Of a DNA stretch of 48,968 nucleotides, positions 9,285 to 19,300 are shown piece by piece. The notes below the pieces were generated by a model. That model made no database searches. It was not told where the DNA came from and saw nothing but the letters and a program-made list of their open reading frames with translations. Origin of the DNA: an uncultured Myxococcales bacterium (GTDB lineage Bacteria; Myxococcota_A; UBA9042; DTJE01). The DNA lies in assembly GCA_903847405.1 (NCBI GenBank), contig CAINDP010000007.1, forward strand, positions 1-48,968, read 5' to 3'. The position numbers and the translations under genes were made by a program. Positions within the stretch are counted from its first letter, which is position 1, and each line of letters starts with the position of its first letter.

Positions 9285-11672
9285 ATGGTCGATGCCCCCG
9301 AACTCGTGGAAACCGTCGAACGACTCCGGCGGGAGATCGCGGAGCGACGTCGGATCGAGAAGATGCTCCGGGCCAGGGAACGGACCCTCAGGAAGAGCGA
9401 GGAGCGGTACCGGGGCCTGTTCGAAAGCTCGCACGACGCCCTCATGCTGCTGGAGCCGCCCGACTGGCGGTTCACGTCCGCGAACCCTGCCATGGTGGAA
9501 ATGTTCCGGGCCCGGAGCGCGGAGGATTTCCTGTCCCGGACGCCCTGGGACCTGTCGCCGCCCCGTCAGCACGACGGACGCATCAGCGGCGACAAGGCCC
9601 GCGAAATGATCGAAACGGCCGTGCGCAAGGGGACCCACTTCTTCGAATGGACCCATCGGCGCCTGGACGGCCAGGATTTCCCCGCCACGGTGTTCCTGAA
9701 CCGTGTCGGGAAGGGCCGGAAGCGGCTGCTGCAGGCCACGATCACGGACATCACCGACCGGAAGCGCAGCGAAGAGGAGTTGGTGGAAAGCGAGTCGCGC
9801 TTTCGGAAGATCTTCGAAGGCGGGCCCCTGGGGATGGCCACGGTCGGGCCGGACTTTCGCTTCACCAAGGTGAACGAGGCGTTCTGCCGCTTCCTGGGGT
9901 ACTCGGAGGCGGAGTTGAAGGAGCGGACCTTCCTGCAGGTCACGCACCCGGACCATACCGGAGGGGATGCGGCAGCGATCGCCCGGTTGGCCCGCGGGGA
10001 AGTGGCGGCCTACCGGACCGAGAAACGCTACGTCCGCAAGAACGGGGAATTCATCTGGGGGGCCGCTGCGATATCGACCCTCCGGGATCGGGACGGGCGC
10101 CTGGTTTCCTTCCTGGCCTTCGTCGAGGACATCACCGAAAGCCGGGCGGCCCAGGAGAAGATCGCCGCCCAGAAGGAACGTCTGGCCGTGACCCTGCGCA
10201 GCATCGGGGATGGCGTGATCACGACCGACGTGCAGGGCCGCATCGAACTGTTGAACGGAGTCGCCGAGACGCTGACGGGGTGGCGGCAGGAAGACGCAGC
10301 CGGAAGGCCCCTCGGGGAGGTGTTCCGCATCATCAACGAACGGACGCGCGAGCCCTGCGAGGATCCGGTCACCCGGGTCCTGGCCACCGGGCAGGTCGTC
10401 GGCCTGGCCAACCACACGGTGCTGGTCTCGCGGGACGGGCCCGAGCGCGCCCTGGCGGACAGCGGCGCGCCGATTCGCGATGCCGAAGGTCGCATCGTGG
10501 GCGTGGTGCTGGTGTTCCGGGACGTGACGGACCGGCAGCGGATGGAGGAGGAACTGCAGCGGTCGCAGAAACTGGAATCCCTGGGGATCCTGGCCGGGGG
10601 GATCGCCCACGACTTCAACAATCTGCTGACCGCGATCCTGGGAAACGTGTCGTTGGCCCGCCTGGACGCGGTTTCGGACAGCCCGATGGCCGGGTGGCTG
10701 GACAGCGCCTCCAGTGCTGCCGGGCGGGCCCAGAACCTTGCGCAGCAACTGTTGACCTTCGCCCGGGGCGGTGCGCCGGTTCGCCGAACGACGGGCATCG
10801 GCCCGCTGATCCAGGATGCGACGGGGTTCTCGCTGCGAGGCCCGAACGTGCGGTGCGAGTTCGCGATCGCGGAGGATTTGTGGCCGGTGGACGTGGACGT
10901 GGGGCAGATCAGCCAGGTGATCAGCAACCTGGTGGTCAATGCCGACGATGCCATGCCCGACGGGGGAACGATTCGTGTTTTCGCGCGCAACGTGCCCCCG
11001 GACGGTGAACTGCCGGCGGCTCTGCCGAAGGGACGCTACGTGGAAATCGTCGTCGCGGACCAGGGGCCGGGAATCCCCCAGGAATACCTGTCGTGCATCT
11101 TCGATCCCTACTTCAGCACGAAACGGAAGGGGGCCGGCCTGGGCCTGACGACCTGCTATTCCATCGCCCAGAAGCATGGCGGCACCGTCATCGCCGAGTC
11201 CCGGCCCGGCGCGGGAGCGAGCTTCCATTTGTACCTGCCGGCGTCCGCGCAGGAACCGGTGATGCCGGTGGTCGACGGCGCGATACCGCACGGCCACGGG
11301 CGGATCCTGGTGATGGACGACGAGGCGATGATCCGGGAGGTCTGCGGCCACATGCTGGTGCGCCTGGGCTACGAGGTCGAATCCGCCCAGGACGGCGCCG
11401 AGGCGATCGAACGGTATGTCGCGGCCCGGGCGGAAGGGCGGCCGTTCGACGCGGTGATCCTGGACCTGACGGTGCCGGGCGGGATGGGAGGCCGGGAGGC
11501 GGTCGGCCGGATCCTGGAAATCGATCCGCGCGCCCGGTTGATCGTGTCCAGCGGCTACTCCAACGACCCGGTGACGGACGACTACCGGGCCTACGGGTTC
11601 TGCGCCGTCATGGTGAAGCCCTACAGGGTCGGGGATCTGGGGCGGGCCCTGCAGGACGCGCTGGGCCGCTAG
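9285..11672 (+). CDS. Soluble hybrid histidine kinase with three PAS domains and a receiver
   Basis: ATG 9285 (795 residues) is preferred over in-frame GTG 9279 because AGGAG lies 7 nt upstream. Order: N-terminal coiled coil (1-40), PAS1 (about 40-160), PAS2 (about 168-288), PAS3 (about 295-418), an H-box GGIAHDFNNLLTAILGN with phospho-acceptor His442, an HATPase domain with N-box SNLVVNADDAM, G1 DQGPGIP (592-598) and G2 GAGLGL (617-622), then a receiver domain (673-795) with acidic pair Asp678/Asp679, phospho-acceptor Asp727 and Lys778. No membrane segment is visible, so it should sense a cytosolic signal through PAS. No separate response regulator lies in the window. The HAHDFNN-type H-box is typical of deltaproteobacterial PAS kinases. 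Confidence 0.93.
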   Translation: MVDAPELVETVERLRREIAERRRIEKMLRARERTLRKSEERYRGLFESSHDALMLLEPPDWRFTSANPAMVEMFRARSAEDFLSRTPWDLSPPRQHDGRISGDKAREMIETAVRKGTHFFEWTHRRLDGQDFPATVFLNRVGKGRKRLLQATITDITDRKRSEEELVESESRFRKIFEGGPLGMATVGPDFRFTKVNEAFCRFLGYSEAELKERTFLQVTHPDHTGGDAAAIARLARGEVAAYRTEKRYVRKNGEFIWGAAAISTLRDRDGRLVSFLAFVEDITESRAAQEKIAAQKERLAVTLRSIGDGVITTDVQGRIELLNGVAETLTGWRQEDAAGRPLGEVFRIINERTREPCEDPVTRVLATGQVVGLANHTVLVSRDGPERALADSGAPIRDAEGRIVGVVLVFRDVTDRQRMEEELQRSQKLESLGILAGGIAHDFNNLLTAILGNVSLARLDAVSDSPMAGWLDSASSAAGRAQNLAQQLLTFARGGAPVRRTTGIGPLIQDATGFSLRGPNVRCEFAIAEDLWPVDVDVGQISQVISNLVVNADDAMPDGGTIRVFARNVPPDGELPAALPKGRYVEIVVADQGPGIPQEYLSCIFDPYFSTKRKGAGLGLTTCYSIAQKHGGTVIAESRPGAGASFHLYLPASAQEPVMPVVDGAIPHGHGRILVMDDEAMIREVCGHMLVRLGYEVESAQDGAEAIERYVAARAEGRPFDAVILDLTVPGGMGGREAVGRILEIDPRARLIVSSGYSNDPVTDDYRAYGFCAVMVKPYRVGDLGRALQDALGR

Positions 11673-11716
11673 TTCGCGACGAACGAATCAATCCATCAGG
11701 CGCGACGGGGGCGTGG

Positions 11717-11745
11717 TTGTATCGGCGGTGGTCTTCGCCTAGCAT
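11717..11745 (+). promoter_or_regulatory. Candidate promoter before the MopE/Gly-rich lipoprotein gene
   Basis: TTGTAT (11717-11722) and TAGCAT (11740-11745) are 17 bp apart in the 124-bp gap between the kinase and ATG 11797. The match is 3 of 6 and 4 of 6, so it is weak alone, but no other good pair is visible in the gap. Confidence 0.3.
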
Positions 11746-11796
11746 CGACCGTTCCCAGCGGGACTTCCCGTGTCCTCATTCCCATCGAGGTGAACC

Positions 11797-14508
11797 ATGG
11801 TTTGCAGGGAAGGATTCCGGCGGTCGACCCCGGTTCTGGCGGCCCTCCTGATCGCTGCGGCCGCGTCCTGCGGGGGCGGCAGCGGCCCGGTCACCGCCGT
11901 CGACGCCATCACGGATATCTCCTATCTGGACGTGACCGTCGGGGACCCGGGCGACAGCGGCGTCGCGCGCGATCCGGCCGGCGGCGAGGACCTCGACGCC
12001 CATGCGCTGGAAATCAGTTTCCACCCGGACGTGAAGGATGACGGTAACGGCCTGCTGACCATCAACGAACCGTGCCGCTCGAACGGCGAGTGCCTCAGCG
12101 GGTTCTGTGTCGAGGGAGTCGAGGGACCGGTCTGCACGCAGCCCTGTGTCCTGGAATGTCCGCTGGGCTGGATCTGCCGGGCCAGCCGGATCGGCAGCGA
12201 CGTGGTTTCCCTGTGCCTGCCTCCCGGCGCCGACCTGTGCAAGCCCTGCAAGGTGGACACGCAGTGCAGCGACGGCGCCTGCATCACGGTCGGGGACGGG
12301 ACCTTCTGCGGCCGGGATTGCCGGGAAGGGGCCTGCCCGGCGGGGTTCGATTGCACGGATGCGACGACGTCCGAGGGCGCGGGGCGCCAGTGCGTTCCGC
12401 GCAGCCGGGCCTGCGACTGCCTGGTGACGCAGGCCGGGGCCGAGCGGCCCTGTGCGCGGCAGAACCAGGCGGGCACGTGCCTGGGGTTCGAAACATGCGA
12501 CCCCGAAACGGGCTGGCTGTGCAACGCGCCGGTGCCGATGGTCGAGGTCTGCAACGGCCTGGACGACAACTGCAACCGCCTGGTGGACGAAACCTTCCCG
12601 GAGCTGGGCGCGCCCTGCCACACGGGCCTCGGCGAGTGCCGTCGGGAGGGCGCCTTCCGGTGCGTGGCCGACGGGTCCGCCACCGAGTGCGGGGCGGTGG
12701 CCGGGGACATCGCGGAGGAGGCGTGCGACTACCTCGACAACGATTGCGACGGGCAGACCGACGAGGACTTCCGGGTCGAGGGCGGCGGGTACGTGGACGA
12801 CCATTCCTGCGGGAACTGCTACGTGGACTGCACCGCGATCTACACGCCGGCCAGGCACCACGCGGACGGGGTCTGCAGCGATGCGACCGGTTCCCCGCGG
12901 TGCGCCTACGACTGCAATTCCGGATGGGTGGACGCCGACCACAATCCCGAAAACGGCTGCGAACTGCAGATCGATCCGGACGGGATCTACGTGGCCACCC
13001 CCGCGAACGGCGGCGCCGACGGCGACCCGTGCGGGAGGCTGTGGGACGCGCCCTGCGCCACCATCACGGCGGCCCTGGCGCAGGCCGTGCAGTCCGGTCG
13101 TTCGCGCATCCTGGTGTCGGACGGCGTCTATGCCGAGAACGTCGTGATGGTCGATGGCGTTTCGGTGCTGGGCGGGTACGGCGCGGCGACATGGCAGCGC
13201 GATCCCGGCAGCAACCTGACCATCCTCCAGGGGACGACCCCGGACAGCGCGGTGTCCCCGCATCGCAAGGCCGTGGTCGCCGTGGGCATCACGAAGGCGA
13301 CCGAGTTCTCGGGATTCACGGTCTACGGCGAAAACGTGTACGGCCAGCGTCCGGACGGGCGGGGCGGGAACAGTTATGCGTTCCATGTCCGGGACTGCGG
13401 GCCGGGCCTGGTGATCCGGGACGGCATCGTCATTTCGGGGCGGGGCGCGCCCGGCACGACGGGGGCGAACGGTTCCCGGGGGCCCAACGGCCCGGACGGT
13501 GCCGGTGGCGCACAGTGCACCGCTTCCGGCGTGGTCGGTGCGTGCGCGGGCGTGACCAGCGCCGGGGGCGCAGCGGGCGCCAGCGAATGCGGCGTTTCGG
13601 GCGGCCGGGGCGCGGATTCGGTGTGTGCGGCGGGGATCGTGCAGATGCCGTCGGGGGGCCAGGGATCGGGCGCCGCGGCGGGCCTGGGGGGCGCCGGGGG
13701 CTGGTCCGACACGGTCAGCGCGGCGTGCCTGGTCTGTCACAGCGACGGCCAGGTCGATTTCGGATTCGACGGGGGCCGGGGCGGTTCGGGTGGCACCGGG
13801 ACCGCCGGGGCCGGATGCACGGACGCGAACGGCCAGATTTCCGGCGGCGAGTGGCTGTCCGAAACGGCCGGCGCCGGAACGGCCGGCGTGGCCGGATCCG
13901 GTGGCGGCGGCGGCGGCGGCGGGGCCGGCGTCGATCTGGACGTCGCGTGCGGCTACGACGATCGGGTCGGTTCGGCGGGCGGCGGCGGCGGAGCGGGCGG
14001 CTGCGGAGGCCTGGGCGGCGAGGCGGGGCGGGGCGGCGGCGCCTCCATCGGCCTGTTCGTCATCAACACGACGGGCGTCGCCGGCCTGGTCCCGGTGGTC
14101 CGCGACCTTCGCGTGGTCCGCAACCATGGCGGCCCGGGAGGGCAGGGCGGCAGCGGCGGCACCGGGGGTGTCGGCGGCTCCGGCGGCGGGGGCGGTTCGG
14201 TGGACTGCGCGCAGAACGCCGCGGGAAACCCCTACTGGTTCAAGGTCTGCATCGGCAAGGGCGGCACCGGTGGCGACGGCGGGATTGGCGGCGCGGGCGG
14301 CGGCGGCGGCGGGGGCTGCGGCGGGCCTTCCTGGGGCATCCTGGGGGTCGGTGTGGCCGGCGACGTGCCGGACTGGTGCACGCCTTCCGGTTCCAACGTG
14401 TTCGGTGCCCTGGGCAGCGGCGGGCCCGGCGGGGCGGGCGGCAACTCGGCAGGGCAGACCGGCACCGCCGGGGCGGCGGGCGACGCCGCGGACTGCCGCA
14501 TCCAGTGA
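11797..14508 (+). CDS. Lipoprotein with Cys-rich module, MopE-type motifs, beta-helix and Gly-rich C-terminus
   Basis: Length is 903 residues; ATG 11797 follows GAGGTG. Signal peptide ends AASC (Cys25), then an acidic tether. Residues 85-250 are a Cys-rich module also found in the 2483-residue lipoprotein at 16358-23809 (CTQPC, CPLGWICRAS, LCKPCKVD, CPAGFDCTD). Two MopE-type motifs follow: CNGLDDNCNRLVDE (about 252) and CDYLDNDCDGQTDE (about 311); in MopE-like proteins these acidic motifs are annotated as metal-binding. Residues about 395-470 (ATITAALAQAVQSG, ILVSDGVYAENV, SVLGGYG) fit the start of a right-handed parallel beta-helix. The last 350 residues are dominated by GGxGG runs. Surface location is inferred; no enzyme motif is visible. 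Confidence 0.75.
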   Translation: MVCREGFRRSTPVLAALLIAAAASCGGGSGPVTAVDAITDISYLDVTVGDPGDSGVARDPAGGEDLDAHALEISFHPDVKDDGNGLLTINEPCRSNGECLSGFCVEGVEGPVCTQPCVLECPLGWICRASRIGSDVVSLCLPPGADLCKPCKVDTQCSDGACITVGDGTFCGRDCREGACPAGFDCTDATTSEGAGRQCVPRSRACDCLVTQAGAERPCARQNQAGTCLGFETCDPETGWLCNAPVPMVEVCNGLDDNCNRLVDETFPELGAPCHTGLGECRREGAFRCVADGSATECGAVAGDIAEEACDYLDNDCDGQTDEDFRVEGGGYVDDHSCGNCYVDCTAIYTPARHHADGVCSDATGSPRCAYDCNSGWVDADHNPENGCELQIDPDGIYVATPANGGADGDPCGRLWDAPCATITAALAQAVQSGRSRILVSDGVYAENVVMVDGVSVLGGYGAATWQRDPGSNLTILQGTTPDSAVSPHRKAVVAVGITKATEFSGFTVYGENVYGQRPDGRGGNSYAFHVRDCGPGLVIRDGIVISGRGAPGTTGANGSRGPNGPDGAGGAQCTASGVVGACAGVTSAGGAAGASECGVSGGRGADSVCAAGIVQMPSGGQGSGAAAGLGGAGGWSDTVSAACLVCHSDGQVDFGFDGGRGGSGGTGTAGAGCTDANGQISGGEWLSETAGAGTAGVAGSGGGGGGGGAGVDLDVACGYDDRVGSAGGGGGAGGCGGLGGEAGRGGGASIGLFVINTTGVAGLVPVVRDLRVVRNHGGPGGQGGSGGTGGVGGSGGGGGSVDCAQNAAGNPYWFKVCIGKGGTGGDGGIGGAGGGGGGGCGGPSWGILGVGVAGDVPDWCTPSGSNVFGALGSGGPGGAGGNSAGQTGTAGAAGDAADCRIQ

Positions 14509-14524
14509 GCCTCCCGAACCGGGT

Positions 14525-15142
14525 CTACGACCGCAAAAGCGCCGCCATCTGCGCAAGCGCGGCGAGGGCGGTGGGAAGCGCCGCGACGGTCATCGGCAGG
14601 GCGCTGGACCAGACCAGGAACGTGACCCGTGCCAGCAGTCCGCCGTAGAACCCGGCGACCAGATCGTCGCCCATGACGCCGAACGCACTGTCGGTTCGAT
14701 CCAGGAAGTTCGCGGGCAGCGGCTTGGTCGCGTCGAACAGGCAGAAAAGGGCGAAGGGCAGGAACAGGGCAGGGCCCTGGAGGCCCGACAGGAGGCAGGC
14801 CAGCCACGCCCCGGACACCTCGTCGATGGTGACCTCGGACGGATCCTCGACGCCGCTGGACCGCTGGACCCGCGTGACGGCGACGGTGCCGACGACGGTG
14901 ACCGCCCCCAGGAGCAGGGCCGACACCAGGGGGGAAGGCAGGAACGCCGCGATCAGGGTGCCCACGATGGCGCCCCAGAGTCCGCCGACCGGCAGGAAGC
15001 CGGTGAAAAGCGTCGACGCGAAGGCCAGGGCCGCGCGGTCCAGCGCGGGGCCGTTGCGCAGGATGGCCCGCACCCGGGGGCGACCGGCGCGCCGTGCGAT
15101 CGACTGGGCCTTGGCGTTCGAGCGTGTGCGGAACCATTCCAT
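14525..15142 (-). CDS. pgpA: Phosphatidylglycerophosphatase A
   Basis: Length is 205 residues, a little longer than usual PgpA (about 160-175) because of the N-terminal extension. Family motifs are in order: the membrane-entry segment TGFLPVGGLWGAIVGT, the acidic DPSEVTIDEVSGAW motif containing the catalytic/metal-binding Asp and Glu, and FCLFDATKPLPANFLD with the FDxxKP signature. Three or four hydrophobic segments fit an inner-membrane enzyme that dephosphorylates phosphatidylglycerol phosphate in phosphatidylglycerol synthesis. ATG 15142 lies 20 nt after the PI-PLC stop and has only a weak ribosome site, so translation may depend on the upstream gene. The 3' end converges with the preceding lipoprotein gene across 16 bp. 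Confidence 0.85.
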   Translation of the reverse strand: MEWFRTRSNAKAQSIARRAGRPRVRAILRNGPALDRAALAFASTLFTGFLPVGGLWGAIVGTLIAAFLPSPLVSALLLGAVTVVGTVAVTRVQRSSGVEDPSEVTIDEVSGAWLACLLSGLQGPALFLPFALFCLFDATKPLPANFLDRTDSAFGVMGDDLVAGFYGGLLARVTFLVWSSALPMTVAALPTALAALAQMAALLRS

Positions 15143-15162
15143 GGCGATCCGCCCCGCGAGTG

Positions 15163-16290
15163 TCAGTGGATGGCCGCAAGGTTCTCGATGGCCTCGGACG
15201 TGCACTCCGGCGGCGCCGTGACGGGATTGCACCGGGACGGCGTGCCGCCGGCCAGGTCGAACCAGTAGGCGCCGGCCGCCGACTGCACCGGGTAGTCCGT
15301 GCTGATGATGTGGGCGCCCAGGCGCTGGGCTGCATCGGCGCCCGCCTGGTTCGAGGCGTCCGAGTCGCCCACGCCGTCCGGACTGGTCCGTTGCAGGTAG
15401 CCCGCCGCGACGTTCGCCTGGATCTCTGCCTCGTCCCGCACGGGGTTTCCGTTCTCGATGACGCCGCACCAGGGTTCGCCGCCCTCGCCACGGAGGAAGA
15501 ACACGCCGCCTTCGCTGTTCGGGTGCAGCAGCAGGTAGTTGTCGCGATGTTCCGAGGTGTCCAGCAGGATGAAGAACGCCTTGCTGCGCGTGCTGCCCAG
15601 GGTCGGCCAGCCGTCCTTCTGGAGGGCTTCGGCCACTGTCGCCCGGGCGCCGCGCACGTCGTCCGGGACCACCAGTCGCTGGCGGGGCCACACCGACAGG
15701 ATTTCGGCGTCCAGATCGGCGTAATGGCCCACGATCTTCTCCCACTCCTCGTCCACGTCGTCCTTGGGCTCGACCAGCACGTACAAGACCTGGTGCCCGG
15801 GATGGGCGTCGGACCACGTCTTCAGGATCGTCAGGCATTCCTTGAACGTCGCGCAGGTCGTTCCCGGATCCGCCAGGGGGATGTGGTGCACCGTGAAGGC
15901 CAGGAGGTCCGAGTCCCAGTGCACGTCCAGTTCCACCTGCCGGATGCCCTGGTCCTGCAACTGCACGTCCAGCGGGGCGTGGGTGTACTTCCACTGCGCC
16001 ATCGCCCCCTCGGACTCCACGTGGTACGAGTTGTGGGTGCCCTTCACCTGGATGTGGTTCAGGCGCAGCACATTGTCCAGGGGGCCCACGAAGGCCGGGA
16101 TGTCCACGGGAACGTCGGCGGGTGTGTCCACGGGAACGTCGGCGGGTGTGTCCACGGGAACGTCGGCGGGTGTGTCCACGGGAACGTCGGCGGCGACGTC
16201 CTCGCCGCCCTGGTCGTCAGGGGCGATCCCCGTCGAGTTCCCGCCGCACGCGGCCAACGCCAGCACCAGCACCCACGCCATCCGTCGCAT
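15163..16290 (-). CDS. Ca2+-dependent phosphoinositide-phospholipase-C-type lipoprotein
   Basis: Length is 375 residues. ATG 16290 (GAGG 6 nt upstream) is preferred over the adjacent GTG 16293. The lipobox is textbook (LAAC, Cys15). An acidic tether with three DVPVDTPA repeats and one DVPVDIPA follows (about 33-64). The catalytic region starts at about 75 with NHIQVKGTHNSYH, then DVQLQDQGIRQVELDVHW and FTVHHIPL, matching the PI-PLC-C1 family (first catalytic His in the GTHNSYH motif, second in VHH). A late HIISTDYP motif completes the barrel. The substrate may be a phosphoinositide-like or other glycerophospholipid head group; the window cannot decide. It is co-directional with pgpA, 20 nt downstream. 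Confidence 0.85.
   Translation of the reverse strand: MRRMAWVLVLALAACGGNSTGIAPDDQGGEDVAADVPVDTPADVPVDTPADVPVDTPADVPVDIPAFVGPLDNVLRLNHIQVKGTHNSYHVESEGAMAQWKYTHAPLDVQLQDQGIRQVELDVHWDSDLLAFTVHHIPLADPGTTCATFKECLTILKTWSDAHPGHQVLYVLVEPKDDVDEEWEKIVGHYADLDAEILSVWPRQRLVVPDDVRGARATVAEALQKDGWPTLGSTRSKAFFILLDTSEHRDNYLLLHPNSEGGVFFLRGEGGEPWCGVIENGNPVRDEAEIQANVAAGYLQRTSPDGVGDSDASNQAGADAAQRLGAHIISTDYPVQSAAGAYWFDLAGGTPSRCNPVTAPPECTSEAIENLAAIH
16102..16192 (-). repeat. 24-bp in-frame tandem repeat in the PI-PLC tether
   Basis: About 3.8 nearly identical 24-bp units (16102-16125, 16126-16149, 16150-16173, partial 16174-16192) encode DVPVDTPA. Near identity at the nucleotide level indicates recent slippage or unequal recombination, so copy number is probably variable between strains. 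Confidence 0.9.
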
Positions 16291-16322
16291 CACGAACCTC
16301 GTTGGACAATCCCCGGGGAGGG

Positions 16323-16352
16323 ATTCTACCGTGGACCTCGACCCGATGTCGC
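16323..16352 (-). promoter_or_regulatory. Candidate promoter of the PI-PLC gene
   Basis: On the minus strand GCGACA (16352-16347) and TAGAAT (16328-16323) are 18 bp apart, matching consensus at 4 and 5 of 6 positions. They sit in the 67-bp gap after the giant lipoprotein gene, giving a leader of about 25 nt before ATG 16290. Confidence 0.4.
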
Positions 16353-16357
16353 GGGTT

Positions 16358-19300
16358 CTATTTCGGACACGAGGGGCAGCCGCCGCAGTTGTTGTCGCTG
16401 CACCCCCCCACCGCCATGTTCCCCGTCACTTGCAGCGTGTAAGGGCTGCAGCCCGTGCCCGCGTGGAACGCGACGTGGATCAGGACGTCCATGCTGTCGC
16501 TGCATCCCAGCAGGCAGGCGAACCCGGTGTGATCGTCCCAGCAGAAGCCGACGTCCTCGGTCCCGCCGGTGCCGGCGCCGGCGCCCAGGCTGGCGCCGGA
16601 GCAGGCGGAGAAGGTGTAGACGTCATAGTCGGTGGACGCCGGGACGACCAGGTGGACACCGGCGCTGAGGTAGGACTGGCTGCTGGAGTCCTCGTTCACG
16701 GTCACCCGGTACCATCGGCCCCTGGTGCCGGTGGCGCTGAGGACGTCCGAACCGCTGTCGCCCTTGATGGTCCCGAGGTATTGCGCCGTGGCCTGCGTGT
16801 TCGTGTCGAGGCCCAGGTTCACCTCGCACCCGTCGCCGTCGATCCCGTTGCAGTTGCCGTAAAGGTCGTCGCAGGCGGAAATGGAGCAGGTCCCGGTGGC
16901 GCAGGTGGGGTTGGCATTGGTTCGCCAGCACGGGACGCCGCAGTCCCCGCAGTCGGTCAGCGTGCGGATCCCGCGCTCGCAGCCGTTGACGACGTTTCCG
17001 TCGCAGCTTTTCCAGCCGTCGCTGCACGTCGGCGCGCACGTGCCGTTCGTGCAGGTCGTGGTGCCGTTGGCGTTCGAGCAGGCGTTGCCGCAGGACCCGC
17101 AGTGGTCGACGTCGGTCGACGTCATTTCGTCCGTGGCGCCGTCGCAGTCGTTGTCGCGTCCGTCGCACGACGTTTCGCCGGCCGCCTGGTAGAACCCGCT
17201 GCACGCCTGGTAGCGCGTGCCGTCGCAGTCCAGCCAGCGCCCGCCCGCGCAGAGCCCGGCCGGCTTCGTGCAGCCGCTGCAGACGCCCTGGGTCAGTTCG
17301 CAATATCCGAGGTCGTTGGTCAGCAGGTCCGGATCCTCCGCGTCGGTGCTGCCGTCGCAGTCGTCGTCCAGTCCGTTGCAGGTTTCGGGGGCGGGCATGC
17401 CGGGCGTGCAGGAGTTCGGCGCGCCGTTCACGCACGCCGGTACCTGGCGGGCGCACAGGCCCAGCCCGCACGTGACGACACCCGGGTTGACGTTGGTGCA
17501 GGTGCCCGGGATCCCGCCCGTGCAGGTGCCCGACGTCGGCACCTGGCAGACGGGGTCGCAGTCGGCCCGGACGTCGCCCGGGGGCTGCGTCGGGCACAGG
17601 TCGGCCGCGGGCTGGCAGCCGCCGTTGCCGTTGCAGGCCGTGTCGGGAACGTCCGCCCGGTCGCGGCACCGGCCGTCCGTCCAGCCGGCGAAGGAGCCGT
17701 CGCACAGGACCGTGCCGCACTCGCCGTCGGGATCCTGCGCGACCCCGACGTAGCTGCACGTCCCCTCGAGGCCGGGCACGTCGCATCGCCGGCAGAGTCC
17801 CGTGTTGCATGCGCTGGTGCAGCAGGTCCCGTCGACGCACGACAGCCCCGCCTGGCAGTCGGTGGCCTGCGTGCACGGGGTTCCTGCCGCGAGGTCCGCC
17901 TGGCAGGTGCCGCCGCTGCAGTGGGCGTTCGCGTCGCAATCGGAATGGAACGTGCACGAGTTGGCGCAGGTCGGGTACACCTGGGTCTGGTCGGCCGTGC
18001 ACAGGACGGCAGGGTAGGCACCGCAGTCGCTGGCCTGCAGCCCGGCGCAGCCCGAGTCGTCGTTCACCAGCACGCCCGGCTCGCAGGACTGGCCGGCGGT
18101 GCAGATCGCATCGCGCCGGTCCCCCTGGCATTGCGTCGGGGTTGTGCAGGTGGGCACCTGTCGATAGCCCGCCGGGCAGTTGGCTGCCGTCGCGCAACAG
18201 TCGCCCGCAGCGCAGCAGAAGCCGTTCTGGCAATGTCCGGCCGTGCAATCCGAATCCTCGTCGCACGGCGCCCCGTCCGGCAGGTCCGCCAGGCACGCCG
18301 GTGGATCGCAGTGGGCGTTGCCGTCGCAGTGCGCTTCCGTAGCGCAGGTCGCGGCGCAGGCCGGTGCGGACTGATCGACCAGGCCGCTGCAGTACATCGA
18401 GGGGTACAGATCGCAGGCCAGGGCTTCCCGGGCCGGATCGCAGGCCGTGTCGTCCGGGACGTTGGCCGTCGATCCGCACCTGCTGACGACGCAGGTCGCG
18501 TCCACGCGGTGGCCCTGGCAGGTGGCCGCGGTGTCGCAAGTCGGAGGCGCCTGGTACAGGACCGGGCACGCCGCGGCCGAATCGCAGCAGTCGCCCGTCG
18601 CGCAGCAGAAGCCGTTGCCGCAGTGGCCGCCGGTGCAGTCGGACCCCTCGTCGCACGAGTACCCGTCGGCCAGGTTGGGCTGGCAGGTGCCGTCGCAGTG
18701 CCAGCCGGACAGGCAGTCGGTGTCCAGCGTGCACGTGGCCGCGCACTGGGGCTCGACCTGGCTGACTTGCCCGCTGCAGTGGACGGGAAGGAACGGGGAA
18801 CAGTCCTTGGCCGGCGTGTCGCGCGTGCAGCCCTGGTCGTCGTCGAGGCCGGGGCCGATCGCGCAGACGTTGGATACGCAGGCCGCGTCGCGGCGTGTCC
18901 CCTGGCAGGTCGTCGGCACGTCGCACGCCGGAGCCTGGCGGAAGGCTGCCGGGCAGTCGAACGCCTGCGCGCAGCAGGTGGTGTCGGTCCCGACGCAGCA
19001 GAAGCCGTTGGCGCAATGGCCGCCGACGCAGTCGGAATTCTCGTCGCAGGCGCTGCCGTCGTTCACGTCCGGGACGCAGGCGGCGCCGTCGCAGTGGGCG
19101 TTCCCGTCGCAGTCGGCATCGGAGCCGCAGGTCAGCGGGCAGGGCGGTTCTGCCTGGGTCGTCGCGCCGCTGCAGGCGACCGACGGGAACGGACCGCACT
19201 CCTTGGCCACGACCAGCGTCGTGCAGGCCTGGTCGGTGTCGATGCCGACCCGCGTGGAACACATCCAGTCCACGCATTGGGCCGCGTCCTGCGACCCCTG

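Noticed and set aside
11776-14556. 926-codon minus-strand open frame opposite the Gly-rich lipoprotein
   Set aside because: Shadow of GGC/GCC-rich codons; no recognisable protein.
16102-16192. CRISPR array
   Set aside because: The 24-bp units are contiguous and in frame within a coding region; no spacers. No other CRISPR-like array is visible in the window.
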